DNA of 5,031 nucleotides from an uncultured Candidatus Melainabacteria bacterium (lineage in GTDB: Bacteria > Cyanobacteriota > Vampirovibrionia > Gastranaerophilales > Gastranaerophilaceae). Location: assembly GCA_934777245.1 (NCBI GenBank), contig CAKVND010000083.1:1-5031 (forward strand). The letters are read 5' to 3'. Shown here piece by piece: positions 5,023 to 5,031 of the stretch. Numbering within the stretch: the first letter of the stretch is position 1; each line of letters begins with the position of its first letter. The notes beneath the pieces were generated by a model. It was not told where the DNA came from. It searched no databases and saw only the letters and a program-made list of their open reading frames with translations. A program made the position numbers and the translations under genes.

Positions 5023-5031
5023 TTATATATC

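Overview
The window is AT-rich (roughly one third G+C by eye) and bacterial. The most likely source is an uncultured gut or environmental member of the Gastranaerophilales/Melainabacteria side of the Cyanobacteria. This is inference: two predicted membrane proteins of no recognised family begin with short Phe/Gly/Asn-rich segments of a style I associate with that group, and they sit near a CsaB-type pyruvyltransferase, which is common in Cyanobacteria and Firmicutes. No rRNA, tRNA, transposase, CRISPR array or phage gene is visible.

Layout. Bases 1-38 may hold the start of a minus-strand gene that runs out of the window, behind a good sigma70-type promoter (74-102). A perfect 21-bp hairpin (120-171) terminates the next minus-strand gene (185-679), which encodes a 164-aa protein with two hydrophobic segments. 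The 360-base gap from 680 to 1039 separates this gene from a divergent plus-strand gene. It holds a palindrome that supplies a -35 box in both directions, a 15-codon leader ORF with three consecutive Cys codons, a hairpin, and an intrinsic terminator just before the ribosome binding site. Together these look like a transcription attenuator. Nothing clear was found in 680-799 apart from the 687-692 ribosome binding site. The plus-strand gene (1040-2545) encodes a 501-aa predicted multi-pass membrane protein of unknown function, with a run of regularly spaced tryptophans.

From the right edge, three minus-strand genes form a compact operon with overlapping ends. In transcription order they encode a KDPG aldolase-family protein (4393-5022), a PfkB/ribokinase-family sugar kinase resembling 2-keto-3-deoxygluconate kinase (3479-4408), and a CsaB-like polysaccharide pyruvyltransferase (2550-3479). 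The first two would phosphorylate a 2-keto-3-deoxy sugar acid and cleave it to pyruvate and a triose phosphate. CsaB would transfer pyruvate from PEP to a cell-wall polysaccharide, which in other bacteria creates the anchor for SLH-domain proteins. Both the kinase and the aldolase lack residues that normally hold the substrate carboxylate, so their real substrate may not be KDG/KDPG.

The most interesting points are the putative Cys-codon attenuator in front of an unrelated-looking membrane protein, the shared divergent promoter palindrome, and the parallel active-site changes in the kinase and aldolase.
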